From Leptospira sp. WS4.C2 (GTDB taxonomy: Bacteria; Spirochaetota; Leptospiria; Leptospirales; Leptospiraceae): a DNA stretch of 64,000 nt. The notes beneath the pieces were generated by a model. The model was not told the origin of the DNA, made no database searches, and saw only the letters and a list, made by a program, of their open reading frames with translations. Location: NCBI RefSeq assembly GCF_040833985.1, contig NZ_CP162139.1, positions 2,128,001 to 2,192,000 on the forward strand, read 5' to 3'. A program made the position numbers and the translations under genes. Below are positions 45,741-55,438 of the stretch, one piece after another (position 1 is the first letter of the stretch; each line of letters opens with the position of its first letter).

Positions 45741-47006
45741 ATGAACCGTTTCTTTGTTTTATTTCTCGCTTTATCCTTACTATTCTCCTGTGCCAAAACA
45801 AAGACAGACAACCTTTGCGATGCAGAAAATTCTGAATTCTTTTCTAACATTTTATTCAGACTGATTGTAGAAGATAAAAGTAGTCAGTGCGGATACCGTA
45901 TCTTTCCTAAACTCCCTGCTTGCCAATTGGAATATGAAGAAACCCATTTAGCAGAAAATTGGCCTGCCGTCAAAGCGGAAATGGAGTCACAGTTTTTACT
46001 TGGTTCCAGTAGCAGTGAGTCCCTGTTGCAATATAGACCAGAAACAGTCGGTTCTGTTACCGGGAATGGTACAACGGCCTTTCAGGGTGCCCTCAATGCA
46101 CCGAATGGAAGTGTTTACTTCCTGCCTTATGACTCTCCCATGTTTTTATCGATTAACACCAGCTCCAAAACCTATACCAACGTTGGAGTTAGTCCAGGTG
46201 GGGTGGCATTTATAGGAGGTTCCCTTGGTCCTTCAGGAAAAATCTATATGGCACCGCATGTTTCAAATGATTTCCGTTCATTAGATACTTCAAATAACAA
46301 CCAACAAACGATCATTGATACCCAAACAATGGTTGGTTCTGCATACAATGGTGCCATGTACGCACCCAATGGAAAAATTTACTTTGTGCCAAGTTCGGAA
46401 ACTATCATTCGTTACTACGATACAAAAACGAGAACGATTGGCTCAGTATCAACACCAACATCAGGAGGATTCTCTTCTGCCGTCTTAACTCCCGAGGGAA
46501 AAATTTATTTTATTCCTTTGGTGGCCACAAGAATGTACATTCTGGATACAAATGATGATTCAGTCTCCGTCCATCCTTTTGTTTTTTCTGGAGCAAATGA
46601 TTACATTTCAGGGATCCTAACGCCTAATGGAAGAATCTACTTAATCCCCTATTCAGCACAGACTCTCCTATACCTAGACACAGCCACAAATCAGATGGTA
46701 ACGGTCATAAATATACCGTCACCAATTAGTTCTATGTTCAATGGGGCCGTGCTTGCTCCCAACGGAAAAATTTATCCTATTCCATATATGTATTCTAACT
46801 TTATCTCTATCGATACCAATACCCACAACATCGCGACGATTTTTCCAAACCCAACCACCACTTCCTACAGAGGAGGAGCACTCGGACCTAACGGAGAGAT
46901 CTACCTGGCTCCCCACGGAGCCAATCGTTTTGATCTCATAATCACCAATTCCAACGGAAAGTTCTGCGATTCCCTCAGACTCTCACCCTATTGGAACAAA
47001 CTATAA
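45741..47006 (+). CDS. Lipoprotein with seven-bladed propeller-like repeats
   Basis: A 421 aa lipoprotein with signal peptide FFVLFLALSLLFSC and lipobox ending at C17. The N-terminal module NLCDAENSEFFSNILFR to SQCG repeats that of the gene at 43403. From about residue 105 to the end, seven repeats of about 43 residues follow a pattern of (Y/F)xGAxxxPNGKIYxxPyyyxxxxxxDTxT; examples are NGAMYAPNGKIYFVP and SGILTPNGRIYLIPYS. Seven units suit a closed beta-propeller. A surface or periplasmic scaffold is inferred; no catalytic residues stand out. Preceded by a hairpin at 45654. Confidence 0.8.
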   Translation: MNRFFVLFLALSLLFSCAKTKTDNLCDAENSEFFSNILFRLIVEDKSSQCGYRIFPKLPACQLEYEETHLAENWPAVKAEMESQFLLGSSSSESLLQYRPETVGSVTGNGTTAFQGALNAPNGSVYFLPYDSPMFLSINTSSKTYTNVGVSPGGVAFIGGSLGPSGKIYMAPHVSNDFRSLDTSNNNQQTIIDTQTMVGSAYNGAMYAPNGKIYFVPSSETIIRYYDTKTRTIGSVSTPTSGGFSSAVLTPEGKIYFIPLVATRMYILDTNDDSVSVHPFVFSGANDYISGILTPNGRIYLIPYSAQTLLYLDTATNQMVTVINIPSPISSMFNGAVLAPNGKIYPIPYMYSNFISIDTNTHNIATIFPNPTTTSYRGGALGPNGEIYLAPHGANRFDLIITNSNGKFCDSLRLSPYWNKL

Positions 47007-47085
47007 GACAAATCCAATCCAAGAAATTTCAGGTTCCTTTCGTCTGATCTAATGCGTAGGTGGAAACCTGCGCACAGAACAGTAG

Positions 47086-48999
47086 ATGAAATCATTCAAT
47101 CAAACCAATCCTTCATCATTTGTTCTATTTGCAGACAGTCTTCCTTTTGGAGTTTTTATTTTCGAATCACCGACATGTGAGTTTTCACTAGAAAGCCAAT
47201 TGGTGTATGTTAACCCTTTGGCAAAAACATTTTTGGAATTGAAAACACTTGAAAAAAATCCAACCAACTTAAAAGAATTATTTCCTCAGTTACAAAAAGA
47301 AGGTTTACTTTCGCAAATCCTTTCCGGCTTAACTAACGAAAACCACTCTCCAATTTATTTAAATGCAGAACACTTATTAGTTAAAAAATCAGAAAGTAAA
47401 AAAGTATATTCGCTCTTAGCCAAACCACTTACGGACAAACATTTTTTCTTCCTCCTCGAGGATGTCACCGAACTATCGTTTGCTGAAAAATCCTTCCGTG
47501 AGAAAGAATCACAATTAGACCGCGTTTTAAAAACAATGATTAACGGAGTGGTTGTTGTAAACTTACAAGGACAAATTATTTATGCAAATGACAGTGCAGC
47601 TAACATCCTCTCGCTTGAAATAAACAAAATTGAAAACAAATACTTTGCCTCTAAAGATTGGCGACAAATCCAAGAAGATGGAAGTCCTTTTCCACCCGAA
47701 GAACTTCCATTAACAATTGCCCTTAAAAAACAGCAAACTGTTTACAACAGCGAACATGGCATTATTGCTGATGGAGAAAAAGTCAAATGGTTGAGTATCA
47801 ATGCAACTCCTCTTTATAATGCAGATGGTAAATTAGAAGGTGCAACTGCCAGTTTCCTTGATATCACGGAACTAAAAAATACTCAAAATACAATCGGGCT
47901 AAAAAACCGAAAACTAAAAGCGATCCTTGATGCCATTGAAAGATCCGCCATTGTTAGTGTTACCGATACAAAAGGTGTCATACAAAGGGCAAACCATAAG
48001 TTTATCAAAATTTCAGGTTATTCGGAAACCGAACTTTTAGGTTCGGACCACAGAAAACTAAATTCCAAATTTCATCCTAAAGAGTTTTGGGAAAAAATGT
48101 GGACGGACATTCTTTCGGGACGTCCATGGGAAGGAATCATACGAAACCAAACGAAACAAGGAAACTTTTTCTGGTTACAAACGTACATCCATCCTCTCTA
48201 CGATTCTAATGATAAGATAGAATCATTTTTATCCATTCGATTTGATATTACGGAAGAAGTAGAAGCCTTAGAAAACACCAACAGGATGCTTCATTTTACA
48301 GGAATTCAAAACAGTCGTTTACAGAATTTTGCTTACATTGTCTCACACAACATTCGCCAACACTCATCTAACTTCACATCCCTTATTGATTTATTAGAAG
48401 AGAACCCTTCTGAAGAAGAAAGAAAAAACATTGTGAATATGTTACATGCTTCAGCTGACAAGCTGAACGAAACGATCACCCACTTAAATGATATCATCTC
48501 CATCAACCAGATGTTAAACAAACCTATGGAAATTTGTACCATAGAAGAGGAAGTGCAAAAAACATTGAATATACTGAAGGGTTCCATTGAATCTCGAAAC
48601 ATCCAGGTGTTTATGGAAATCGAAAATCATTTGGAACTTAAAATCATTCCTGCCTATCTGGAAAGTATTCTTCTAAACTTAGTATCCAATGCAATCAAAT
48701 ATGTACGTTTGAAACATGGTGCTTTCATTCGTGTTTCTGCTAAAAAATCAGGAAGGCAAATGCAACTGGTAGTGGAAGACAACGGACTCGGAATTGATTT
48801 AGAAAAACATGGTAACAAAATCTTTGGCATGTTTAAGACCTTTCACAAAAACGAGGATGCCCGGGGGATTGGACTTTTCATCACCAAATCCCAAGTAGAG
48901 GTTCTCGGTGGATCAATCACCGTTCAAAGCACTGAAGGAAAAGGTTCGACGTTCACTGTCATACTCCCGGAAAAACCAAATGAGTCCATCCACCTCTAA
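47086..48999 (+). CDS. Multi-PAS sensor histidine kinase
   Basis: A 637 aa soluble kinase with three PAS domains at about 10-140 (DSLPFGVFIFESPTCEF), 145-270 (TMINGVVVVNLQGQIIYAND) and 280-400 (RSAIVSVTDTKGVIQRANHKF, then GYSETELLGSDHRKLNSKFH). The H-box region is YIVSHNIRQHSSNFTSL, with phospho-His in SHN, a form closer to the HisKA_3/HWE-like spirochete kinases than to the standard HExx(N/P). The ATPase has NLVSNAIKYVRLKHG, EDNGLGIDLEKHG and RGIGLFITK. No receiver or membrane segment. It follows the propeller lipoprotein by 80 bases; partner unknown. Confidence 0.87.
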   Translation: MKSFNQTNPSSFVLFADSLPFGVFIFESPTCEFSLESQLVYVNPLAKTFLELKTLEKNPTNLKELFPQLQKEGLLSQILSGLTNENHSPIYLNAEHLLVKKSESKKVYSLLAKPLTDKHFFFLLEDVTELSFAEKSFREKESQLDRVLKTMINGVVVVNLQGQIIYANDSAANILSLEINKIENKYFASKDWRQIQEDGSPFPPEELPLTIALKKQQTVYNSEHGIIADGEKVKWLSINATPLYNADGKLEGATASFLDITELKNTQNTIGLKNRKLKAILDAIERSAIVSVTDTKGVIQRANHKFIKISGYSETELLGSDHRKLNSKFHPKEFWEKMWTDILSGRPWEGIIRNQTKQGNFFWLQTYIHPLYDSNDKIESFLSIRFDITEEVEALENTNRMLHFTGIQNSRLQNFAYIVSHNIRQHSSNFTSLIDLLEENPSEEERKNIVNMLHASADKLNETITHLNDIISINQMLNKPMEICTIEEEVQKTLNILKGSIESRNIQVFMEIENHLELKIIPAYLESILLNLVSNAIKYVRLKHGAFIRVSAKKSGRQMQLVVEDNGLGIDLEKHGNKIFGMFKTFHKNEDARGIGLFITKSQVEVLGGSITVQSTEGKGSTFTVILPEKPNESIHL

Positions 49000-49117
49000 C
49001 TAATTCTGCTGATTCTCTGTACATCCGAAGAATCTTTCCCACAAGCTCGTTTGTAAGGATAGAACGTTCCAATCGGTCTTGACAATCTCCCCCAACCCTT
49101 GAGGCTTACCCTAGTGA

Positions 49118-49138
49118 TCCGTAGGTTTGTCCTACGGA
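49118..49138 (+). promoter_or_regulatory. Hairpin TCCGTAGG-TTTGT-CCTACGGA in the sucC leader
   Basis: A perfect 8-base stem with a 5-base loop, 24 bases before the sucC start codon at 49163 and downstream of a TTGACA hexamer at 49079-49084 (its -10 match is weak). No U-run follows. The stem core repeats, with arms in the opposite order, the hairpin at 45654-45673. Confidence 0.45.
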
Positions 49139-49162
49139 CGTACCAATGACATAAGGAAATCC

Positions 49163-50332
49163 ATGAAAGTCCACGAATACCAGGCCAAAGAAATCCTACG
49201 TAGACACAATGCCAACGTTCCCTTCGGAAAGGTCATCGACACAGTCGGTGATTTCGAAAAGGCATATAGCGAAGTTGTCCAAAAATCACCCGTAGTGGTG
49301 GTGAAAGCCCAAATCCACGCAGGTGGACGAGGAAAAGGTGGCGGGGTCAAAGTCGCCAAAACCAAAGAGGACGCAAAAGCTGCTGCTGAGAGAATACTCG
49401 GAATGCAACTCATTACTCCTCAAACCGGCGAAGAAGGAAAGAAAGTTCTCAAAGTTTATTTGGAACAAGGTCTTGAAATCGCAAAGGAATATTACCTTTC
49501 CATCCTACTTGATCGAGCTTTTCGCAAAACCATCATTATGGCTTCTACCGAAGGTGGTATGGAAATCGAAGAAGTTGCAGAAACTCATCCAGAAAAAATC
49601 ATCAAAATTCAGATTGATCCAGGAATCGGAATCCAAGGTTCACAAGTGCGTGAACTCGCATTTGCTTTAGGAATTCCAGCGGAAGCACAAAAATCCTTCA
49701 CAGCTCTTGTAAACTCTGTTTACAATGCATACATCAAAGAAGATGCAGCCCTCCTTGAGATCAACCCCCTCATCCTCACAAAACAAAACGAAATCATTGC
49801 AGGTGACTGCAAGATGGACTTGGATGAAAACGCTCTTTACCGCCACCCTGAAAACGAAGCTCTCCGTGATATCACTGAAGAAGATCCGTTTGAAGTAAAA
49901 GCAAAAGAATACAACCTCAACTACGTTAAGTTAGATGGTAACATCGGTTGTATGGTGAATGGGGCCGGCCTTGCGATGGCAACCATGGATATCGTTAAGT
50001 TAGCTGGTGCTGAACCTGCAAACTTCTTGGATGTCGGAGGTGGAGCAAACCCTACTACTGTAGAAAATGGTTTTAGACTCATCCTTTCTGATCCAAACGT
50101 AAAAGGAATCTTTGTAAACGTATTTGGTGGTATCGTTCGTTGTGACCGAGTGGCTGTCGGAATTATCGAAGCAACTAAAAAGGTAAACGTATCGGTTCCA
50201 GTAGTGGTTCGTTTGAAAGGAACTAACGCGGAAGAAGGGAAAAAAATCCTGAACGAATCCGGAATGAATATTGTTGGAGTAGAAGGACTCCGTGACGCGG
50301 CAGACAAAATTGTCTCCCTAATCAAAAAATAG
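49163..50332 (+). CDS. sucC: Succinyl-CoA synthetase beta subunit
   Basis: ADP-forming beta subunit of the TCA-cycle enzyme joining succinate and CoA with NTP. The start at ATG 49163 gives [22 protein letters not shown], the family opening, with AAGGA 6 bases before; an upstream in-frame ATG at 49127 adds an unrelated tail. ATP-grasp features: [32 protein letters not shown], and the C-terminal ligase domain [22 protein letters not shown] and IFVNVFGGI(V)R. About 389 aa. sucD follows at 12 bases, forming the sucCD operon. Confidence 0.96.
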   Translation: MKVHEYQAKEILRRHNANVPFGKVIDTVGDFEKAYSEVVQKSPVVVVKAQIHAGGRGKGGGVKVAKTKEDAKAAAERILGMQLITPQTGEEGKKVLKVYLEQGLEIAKEYYLSILLDRAFRKTIIMASTEGGMEIEEVAETHPEKIIKIQIDPGIGIQGSQVRELAFALGIPAEAQKSFTALVNSVYNAYIKEDAALLEINPLILTKQNEIIAGDCKMDLDENALYRHPENEALRDITEEDPFEVKAKEYNLNYVKLDGNIGCMVNGAGLAMATMDIVKLAGAEPANFLDVGGGANPTTVENGFRLILSDPNVKGIFVNVFGGIVRCDRVAVGIIEATKKVNVSVPVVVRLKGTNAEEGKKILNESGMNIVGVEGLRDAADKIVSLIKK

Positions 50333-50344
50333 GAACTATAAAAC

Positions 50345-51235
50345 ATGGCTGTATTAGTTGATGAAAACACAAGAGTAGTCGTCCAAGGGATCACCGGTAA
50401 AGAAGGATCCTTTCATGCGACTCAAATGTTGGAATATGGTACAAAAGTAGTTGCCGGAGTCACTCCAGGCAAAGGTGGCCAGATCTGGACTTCCGAAACA
50501 GGAAAAACTGCTCCGGTTCGTAACACCATCAAAGATGCAATGATCCAAGACGGTGCCAACGCTGCTGTGATCTTTGTTCCCCCTCCATTCGCTGCTGACG
50601 CAATTTTGGAAGGAATCTTTGCTGAGATCCCACTCGTAGTTTGTATCACGGAAGGAATTCCTACTCACGATATGCTGAAAGTATACAGTGTGCTTCGTAA
50701 TTCTAAAACGAAACTGGTAGGACCAAACTGTCCCGGCGTGATCAATCCTCGTTACAATGTTAAGATGGGAATTATGCCAGGTTTTATCCACACTCCAGGA
50801 AACATCGGTATCGTTTCTCGTTCCGGAACTTTGACTTATGAATCCGTTGCTTCCCTTACAGCGGCAGGCCTTGGCCAGTCCACTTGTATTGGAATCGGAG
50901 GAGACCCAGTTCCCGGAATGAACCACGTAGAAGCGGTTCGCCTACTCAACGAAGACCCAGACACTGAGGGAATCGTAATGATTGGTGAGATCGGCGGAAC
51001 TTCGGAAGAAGAAGCTGCGGCTTACATCAAAGCGCATGTGAAAAAACCGGTAGTTGGTTTTATCGCAGGCCAAACAGCTCCTCCTGGAAAACGTATGGGC
51101 CATGCCGGTGCGATCATTTCCGGGGGAATGGGAACTGCCACTTCTAAGATTGCTGCCATGAAAGACGCTGGGGTCAGCATCTGTGCACATATTGGAGAAG
51201 TTGGTGATAAAATGAAGGCAGCCCTTAAAAAATAA
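50345..51235 (+). CDS. sucD: Succinyl-CoA synthetase alpha subunit
   Basis: Alpha subunit carrying the phospho-histidine; 296 aa. Markers: [22 protein letters not shown] (CoA-binding Rossmann), [72 protein letters not shown] and the catalytic His in [16 protein letters not shown]. It follows sucC by 12 bases and ends with a hairpin candidate at 51220. No unusual residue seen. Confidence 0.96.
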   Translation: MAVLVDENTRVVVQGITGKEGSFHATQMLEYGTKVVAGVTPGKGGQIWTSETGKTAPVRNTIKDAMIQDGANAAVIFVPPPFAADAILEGIFAEIPLVVCITEGIPTHDMLKVYSVLRNSKTKLVGPNCPGVINPRYNVKMGIMPGFIHTPGNIGIVSRSGTLTYESVASLTAAGLGQSTCIGIGGDPVPGMNHVEAVRLLNEDPDTEGIVMIGEIGGTSEEEAAAYIKAHVKKPVVGFIAGQTAPPGKRMGHAGAIISGGMGTATSKIAAMKDAGVSICAHIGEVGDKMKAALKK

Positions 51236-51240
51236 GGGCT
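51220..51240 (+). terminator. Possible terminator at the end of sucD
   Basis: AGCCCTT (51220-51226) pairs with AAGGGCT (51234-51240) across an A-rich loop that includes the sucD stop codon. It is followed by ATCTTTAG, an imperfect U-run. The weak stem and U-run make it uncertain. Confidence 0.35.
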
Positions 51241-51294
51241 ATCTTTAGAAAAAAAACAGCTATTCAAAGGGAATGAGGAGTCTGAATTAACAGT

Positions 51295-52836
51295 ATGGAA
51301 CAACGTTCATGGGTTTCAAGTACATTGATCCTCCTCGTTTCCGTGGGCCTGTTGGCTGCGGAGTCTGGAGATAAGGGATTTACGCTTAGCTTACAAGATG
51401 CAGTCAAGTATGCCATTGAAAACAACCGCGAGGTCATGCAGGCCCGATTGGAGTTAGCAAAGGCAGACTCTTCTCTGATGAAGTATGAGGGAAAGTATTC
51501 TTGGCGTGCCCTTTCCAAAGCGGAATTGGATCAAAAACAATTTCCTTTCAACCAAAACAATATCTTTACGGGAACCAAAACCCAAACCAATACCTATAGT
51601 GCTGGATTAGAAAAACTATTCACTACGGGAACTTACTTCAAACTAGAAGCAAAGTCACAACGTTTTGACTCGAACGCTTTTGAAGATCCGAATAAAACTC
51701 CTGCTGGATTTACAGCTCTCGGACTTCCTCCTTTATATACAGATACACTTTCTGTAACCATTGCCCAGGATTTACTAAAAAATGCCTTTGGTGCCAATGA
51801 ACGGAATATGGAAAAAATCCTAGAAAACCAAACAGAGATATTGCGAGAGCAAATGGAAGACCAGGTAGCAAGTAAAGTGGTAGCCACTCTTGTTGACTAT
51901 TGGAATTATTCTGTAAAGGAATCTGGATACCAAACCTTCGAACAACTTTTAAAAAATACAAAGAATGTGCGGGATCTTACCATCCGCAAACAGGGCCTTG
52001 GACTTTCGGAAAGTTTTGAAGTGAACCAATGGAATGCACTTCTCTCTCAAGTCGAAGGACAGATGGCGCAAGCCAGTGCAGAAAGAGAAGAAGCTCGTCG
52101 TAAACTCATTCGTTCTCTGAACCTTCCAGAAGACACGATTTTCCAAAAGACAACTCCTCTTTCGGAAGCTCTTCCTACAAAATTGGACTATGCCGCCGAT
52201 ATCGATTACGCATACAAACATAGAGCTGACTTTCGTGCTATCATTCGTAAAAAAGAAAACGCAGAATTATCAATGCGAACTGCGAAAAACGAAGCTCTTC
52301 CCTCTTTGAAGGCTGCAGGAACCTACGGATACCAAGCGCAAAATACAATTAGTCCACAAAACAACTATTCTGATAACCGTGCCGGAGTATTTTCCTACCA
52401 ATACCCCGTGATGCAAGGTTCCCTAGACCTTTCTTATCCGATTATGGATAAGGGAGTGAAAGCAGGAATCCGTGATGCAGAAATTCAAAAACGCCAAGTT
52501 TCTTTGGAAGAAGCAGACTTAACAAAAGCAGTTTCTGATGATGTAAAAACTCGTATTGATATTTTAAAAGCCTCCTTCCAAGTAATGGAAAATGCAAAAC
52601 ATACAGAGGAAGAATCTAAAAAATATTACAATGGAGTATTACGTTCCTTCCAACAAGGAAGGTTCAATGCTCTGGCAGTCAAAAATGCATTAGATACTCA
52701 TGTCCAAGACCAGTTGTCACTGGTCCGAGCAAAAGTAGATTACAACATCAATTTACACAGATACTATGTTGCCAAAAATGCTTTATTTGAAGAATACGGA
52801 GTGGAAAGATCCAAACTCCTACCAGAAAATCTTTAA
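51295..52836 (+). CDS. TolC-like outer-membrane efflux protein
   Basis: A 513 aa outer-membrane factor. Signal peptide WVSSTLILLVSVGLLAAESG, then the OEP repeat opening FTLSLQDAVKYAIENNREVMQARLELAKADSSL-type (periplasmic helices). The second OEP repeat begins AADIDYAYKHRADFRAIIRKKENAE and ends with VKARIDILKA-like helices. Long coiled-coil helices and short beta strands alternate as in TolC. It opens a plus-strand run with the SH3 protein, FmdB, lpxI and lpxB. No inner-membrane pump or adaptor is next to it. Confidence 0.82.
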   Translation: MEQRSWVSSTLILLVSVGLLAAESGDKGFTLSLQDAVKYAIENNREVMQARLELAKADSSLMKYEGKYSWRALSKAELDQKQFPFNQNNIFTGTKTQTNTYSAGLEKLFTTGTYFKLEAKSQRFDSNAFEDPNKTPAGFTALGLPPLYTDTLSVTIAQDLLKNAFGANERNMEKILENQTEILREQMEDQVASKVVATLVDYWNYSVKESGYQTFEQLLKNTKNVRDLTIRKQGLGLSESFEVNQWNALLSQVEGQMAQASAEREEARRKLIRSLNLPEDTIFQKTTPLSEALPTKLDYAADIDYAYKHRADFRAIIRKKENAELSMRTAKNEALPSLKAAGTYGYQAQNTISPQNNYSDNRAGVFSYQYPVMQGSLDLSYPIMDKGVKAGIRDAEIQKRQVSLEEADLTKAVSDDVKTRIDILKASFQVMENAKHTEEESKKYYNGVLRSFQQGRFNALAVKNALDTHVQDQLSLVRAKVDYNINLHRYYVAKNALFEEYGVERSKLLPENL

Positions 52837-52857
52837 GACAAAAACGGGAGGAAACTT

Positions 52858-54312
52858 TTGATACGCTCCCGTGTATTTTTTGCTGTTAGCCTTCTTTTTC
52901 TTTTTATAACCTTTATCACTTATGCCTTTGTTGACTTTCGCGAGAGAGAAGACAAAGCTTATGATTTTTACCAATCGGAATCCTATCTCAAAGTCCTCAG
53001 TCTTTACCAGGAGAAGGAAATTCCTTCTGTTGAATTAGAGCTCACCATCCTTTCCGAAACCATCTCTCAATTAGAAAAAAAAATGAACGAGAAGGAAACA
53101 ACCAAAGGGCTTCAATCTTTTTTCCAATCACGTTCGGGAACCAAAATTGTCGAATGGGAAACGACTCGCGGAACCTACTACCATATTGAAGATCCTTACC
53201 TTCCCAATTTAAAAAAACATGGTGAGGGTTACAAAAGAGCCCTCATCACTAAGATTTTGACGCTCACCAAACCAATTCCCAAATCAGAAGTCACAAACTT
53301 ACTTCTAAAGCTCATCCTGGAAGATCCGCGTGGAATGGAAGATCGGTTTAGCCGGGCTTTGACGAACTTACTCAGTTTTCCTTTTGAACCCATTGGAGAA
53401 ATTGAATCTGAATTTTTATTACAAAGTTTGCATTTTTTAGCCAATACAACAAATACCAATCTTTTTCACCAAACAGCGATTGTACGAGGAAAAAATGTCA
53501 ATCTCCGCACTGGGCCCGGCCGTGAGAACTCAGAACTGGGAAAAATCAGTGAACCGGAACAGGCAATCTGTTTAGAAGAAGATGCGGGTACGGAAACCAT
53601 TGCTGGCAGTTTAGGGCATTGGAAACGTTGTTATTTCCCTAACTTACAAAAGTCTGCTTGGATCTTTTCTGGATTCTTAAGCGATGTTCCACCAAACCCC
53701 ATGTTGATCGCAGAATTTGAAAAACGATTTAAGTCTGTAGACAATGAAATTCGCATCGATTTTGAAGGTTGGAATGGAAACCAAATCCCCGCTACTTTTT
53801 TCGGAAACTACATTCCTAGGGATTCGGTCCGTATCTCAGGAGAAACTGGATTTCCTATTTATGGAATTTCCAAAGAATCAAAGTCCGTACAAAGAATTTG
53901 TAAAAAACTTTCTGGGGACAAAAACTACTTTGAGTTTTCCTTCCAACCCACGGACTCCGATCTCCCCATCTCGTTTTTAGAGCTCCACCTAAACTATGAC
54001 AACCAGGAACACCTAGCCTATTCATTGTCCCTAGACAAGGAATCCATTTGGGTAAATAAAAATCGATATGTCCTCGACGGCGAAAAAAGAAGAGAAAACC
54101 TGTCCTTACACATTGGATCTCGCGAAGGGGACAAATGGAACGCAAGCCTTTGGAGACGAAATACAGGACTCATTCAGTCCATTCGTTCTTTGCCTATGGA
54201 TGAATCTGCCCTTAAGTCAGGCCGGTATTCCTGGGAAATTTGTCTCCCACTGGCAAAAGAACCAAACAGAGAAAAAGTGATACTCTTTGAAATTAGAACA
54301 GGAATCCATTAG
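52858..54312 (+). CDS. SH3-domain membrane-anchored protein of unknown function
   Basis: A 484 aa protein starting at TTG 52858, with GGGAGGAAAC as Shine-Dalgarno. One N-terminal membrane segment (FFAVSLLFLFITFITYAFV, about 7-25) with no cleavage motif. A bacterial SH3 domain at about 201-268 (IVRGKNVNLRTGPGREN, then WIFSGFLSDV) would bind peptidoglycan or protein. Residues 270-484 have a beta-rich region I cannot assign (FEGWNGNQIPATFFGNYIP onward). It follows tolC by 21 bases and is followed by fmdB at 10 bases. Confidence 0.7.
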   Translation: MIRSRVFFAVSLLFLFITFITYAFVDFREREDKAYDFYQSESYLKVLSLYQEKEIPSVELELTILSETISQLEKKMNEKETTKGLQSFFQSRSGTKIVEWETTRGTYYHIEDPYLPNLKKHGEGYKRALITKILTLTKPIPKSEVTNLLLKLILEDPRGMEDRFSRALTNLLSFPFEPIGEIESEFLLQSLHFLANTTNTNLFHQTAIVRGKNVNLRTGPGRENSELGKISEPEQAICLEEDAGTETIAGSLGHWKRCYFPNLQKSAWIFSGFLSDVPPNPMLIAEFEKRFKSVDNEIRIDFEGWNGNQIPATFFGNYIPRDSVRISGETGFPIYGISKESKSVQRICKKLSGDKNYFEFSFQPTDSDLPISFLELHLNYDNQEHLAYSLSLDKESIWVNKNRYVLDGEKRRENLSLHIGSREGDKWNASLWRRNTGLIQSIRSLPMDESALKSGRYSWEICLPLAKEPNREKVILFEIRTGIH

Positions 54313-54322
54313 AGGAGGAACT

Positions 54323-54562
54323 ATGGCTACCTACGATTACCATTGTAATACATGCGGAAAAGACTTTGAACACGTCCAGTCGATGAAAGATGATGCACTC
54401 ACAGAGTGCCTCTGTGGAAAAAATGGATCTGTCGAACGTAGGATTTCGGCAAGTGCAGGAATCATCTTCAAAGGATCTGGATTTTACGTAACCGATTACA
54501 AAAAAGCCGACTCTGGCTCCACTCCGCCTTCTACTGGCAATAGCGATTCAGGAACTCCTTAA
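54323..54562 (+). CDS. FmdB-family zinc ribbon protein
   Basis: A small zinc ribbon of 79 aa from ATG 54323, placed by the strong site AGAGGAGGAA just upstream. It opens MATYDYHCNTCGKDFEHVQS, with CxxC pair C8/C11, then a second pair CLCGKNGSVERRIS near residues 32-34, as in the FmdB/RFC-type regulatory family. The tail is Ser/Gly/Pro rich. Role uncertain: described in other species as linked to amidase or transcription control. It is 10 bases ahead of lpxI. Confidence 0.85.
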   Translation: MATYDYHCNTCGKDFEHVQSMKDDALTECLCGKNGSVERRISASAGIIFKGSGFYVTDYKKADSGSTPPSTGNSDSGTP

Positions 54563-54571
54563 GGTCTCTCG

Positions 54572-55438
54572 TTGGTATCCAAAGGCCGATTAGCCATTAT
54601 TGCTGGTGGTGGGGAGTTGCCCCATATTGGAATGAAGGAAGCCCTCCTTGCGGGTGAGGACCCCTTATTTCTTGGACTCATTGAATCAGACTTCACACCG
54701 AGAGAACACAGTGCACGTACGATTCCCGTCCACATTACCCAAGTTGGTAAAATTCTAAAAACCATCCAAAAAGAAAAAATCACCCGAATTTTGATGCTAG
54801 GAAAAGTTCGTAAAGACCTACTCTTCCAAAAGTTAAAATTCGATCTCAAGGCTCTCGCCATCCTTGCTCGCACCATCAACCGAAATGACTATCCCATCTT
54901 TCTTGCCATCGCCGATGAGTTTGAAGCCATGGGTGTCAAAGTCATTTCCCAAAAGATCTACTTACAATCCTTACTCCTTCCCGAAGGTCGTTATACTCCC
55001 AAAAAGTTTAACTCCCAGGAACTTAAGGATATCGACTTTGGAATGTTTTACGCCGAAAAAATGGCCGATTTAGACATCGGACAAATGGTTGTTGTCAGTG
55101 ACGAATCGGTAATTGCTGTGGAAGCGGTAGAAGGGACAGATGAGACCATCAAACGAGGTGGTTTGTATACTAAAAAGAAAGGTGATGCAGTTGTTTGTAA
55201 AAGCCCCAAAACCAAACAAGACAACCGCTTTGACCTGCCCACCATCGGTATCCACACTTTCCAGATAATGCTTGAGAGTGGCTGCAAAACACTTTGCATT
55301 CGAGAAGGAGAAACCTTGGTGGTGGATCCAAAAGCTACAATTGAATTTGCAACCAAACACAAATTAAACTTTTGTGTCGTAGGAAAAAGCGGAAGTAAGG
55401 TCCTCAATGGTAACCAAAAAAAAATCCCATCGACATGA
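54572..55438 (+). CDS. lpxI: UDP-2,3-diacylglucosamine diphosphatase LpxI
   Basis: Converts UDP-2,3-diacylglucosamine to lipid X in lipid A synthesis, the alternative to LpxH. The gene starts with TTG at 54572; AAGG 54561-54564 is the only ribosome site. Family marks: RLAIIAGGGELPHIGMKEAL, ITRILMLGKVRKDLLF, VGVKVISQK-type text, VVVSDESVIAVEAVEGTDETI, and GIHTFQIMLESGCKTLCIREGETLVVD. The 288 aa length fits. It overlaps lpxB by 32 bases. LpxI with LpxB next to it is known in other Gram-negative lineages. Confidence 0.92.
   Translation: MVSKGRLAIIAGGGELPHIGMKEALLAGEDPLFLGLIESDFTPREHSARTIPVHITQVGKILKTIQKEKITRILMLGKVRKDLLFQKLKFDLKALAILARTINRNDYPIFLAIADEFEAMGVKVISQKIYLQSLLLPEGRYTPKKFNSQELKDIDFGMFYAEKMADLDIGQMVVVSDESVIAVEAVEGTDETIKRGGLYTKKKGDAVVCKSPKTKQDNRFDLPTIGIHTFQIMLESGCKTLCIREGETLVVDPKATIEFATKHKLNFCVVGKSGSKVLNGNQKKIPST

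Noticed and set aside
50354..50926. Minus-strand frame of 190 codons across sucD
   Set aside because: It is the mirror of highly conserved sucD codons; composition rich in Ser, Cys and Trp with no domain.
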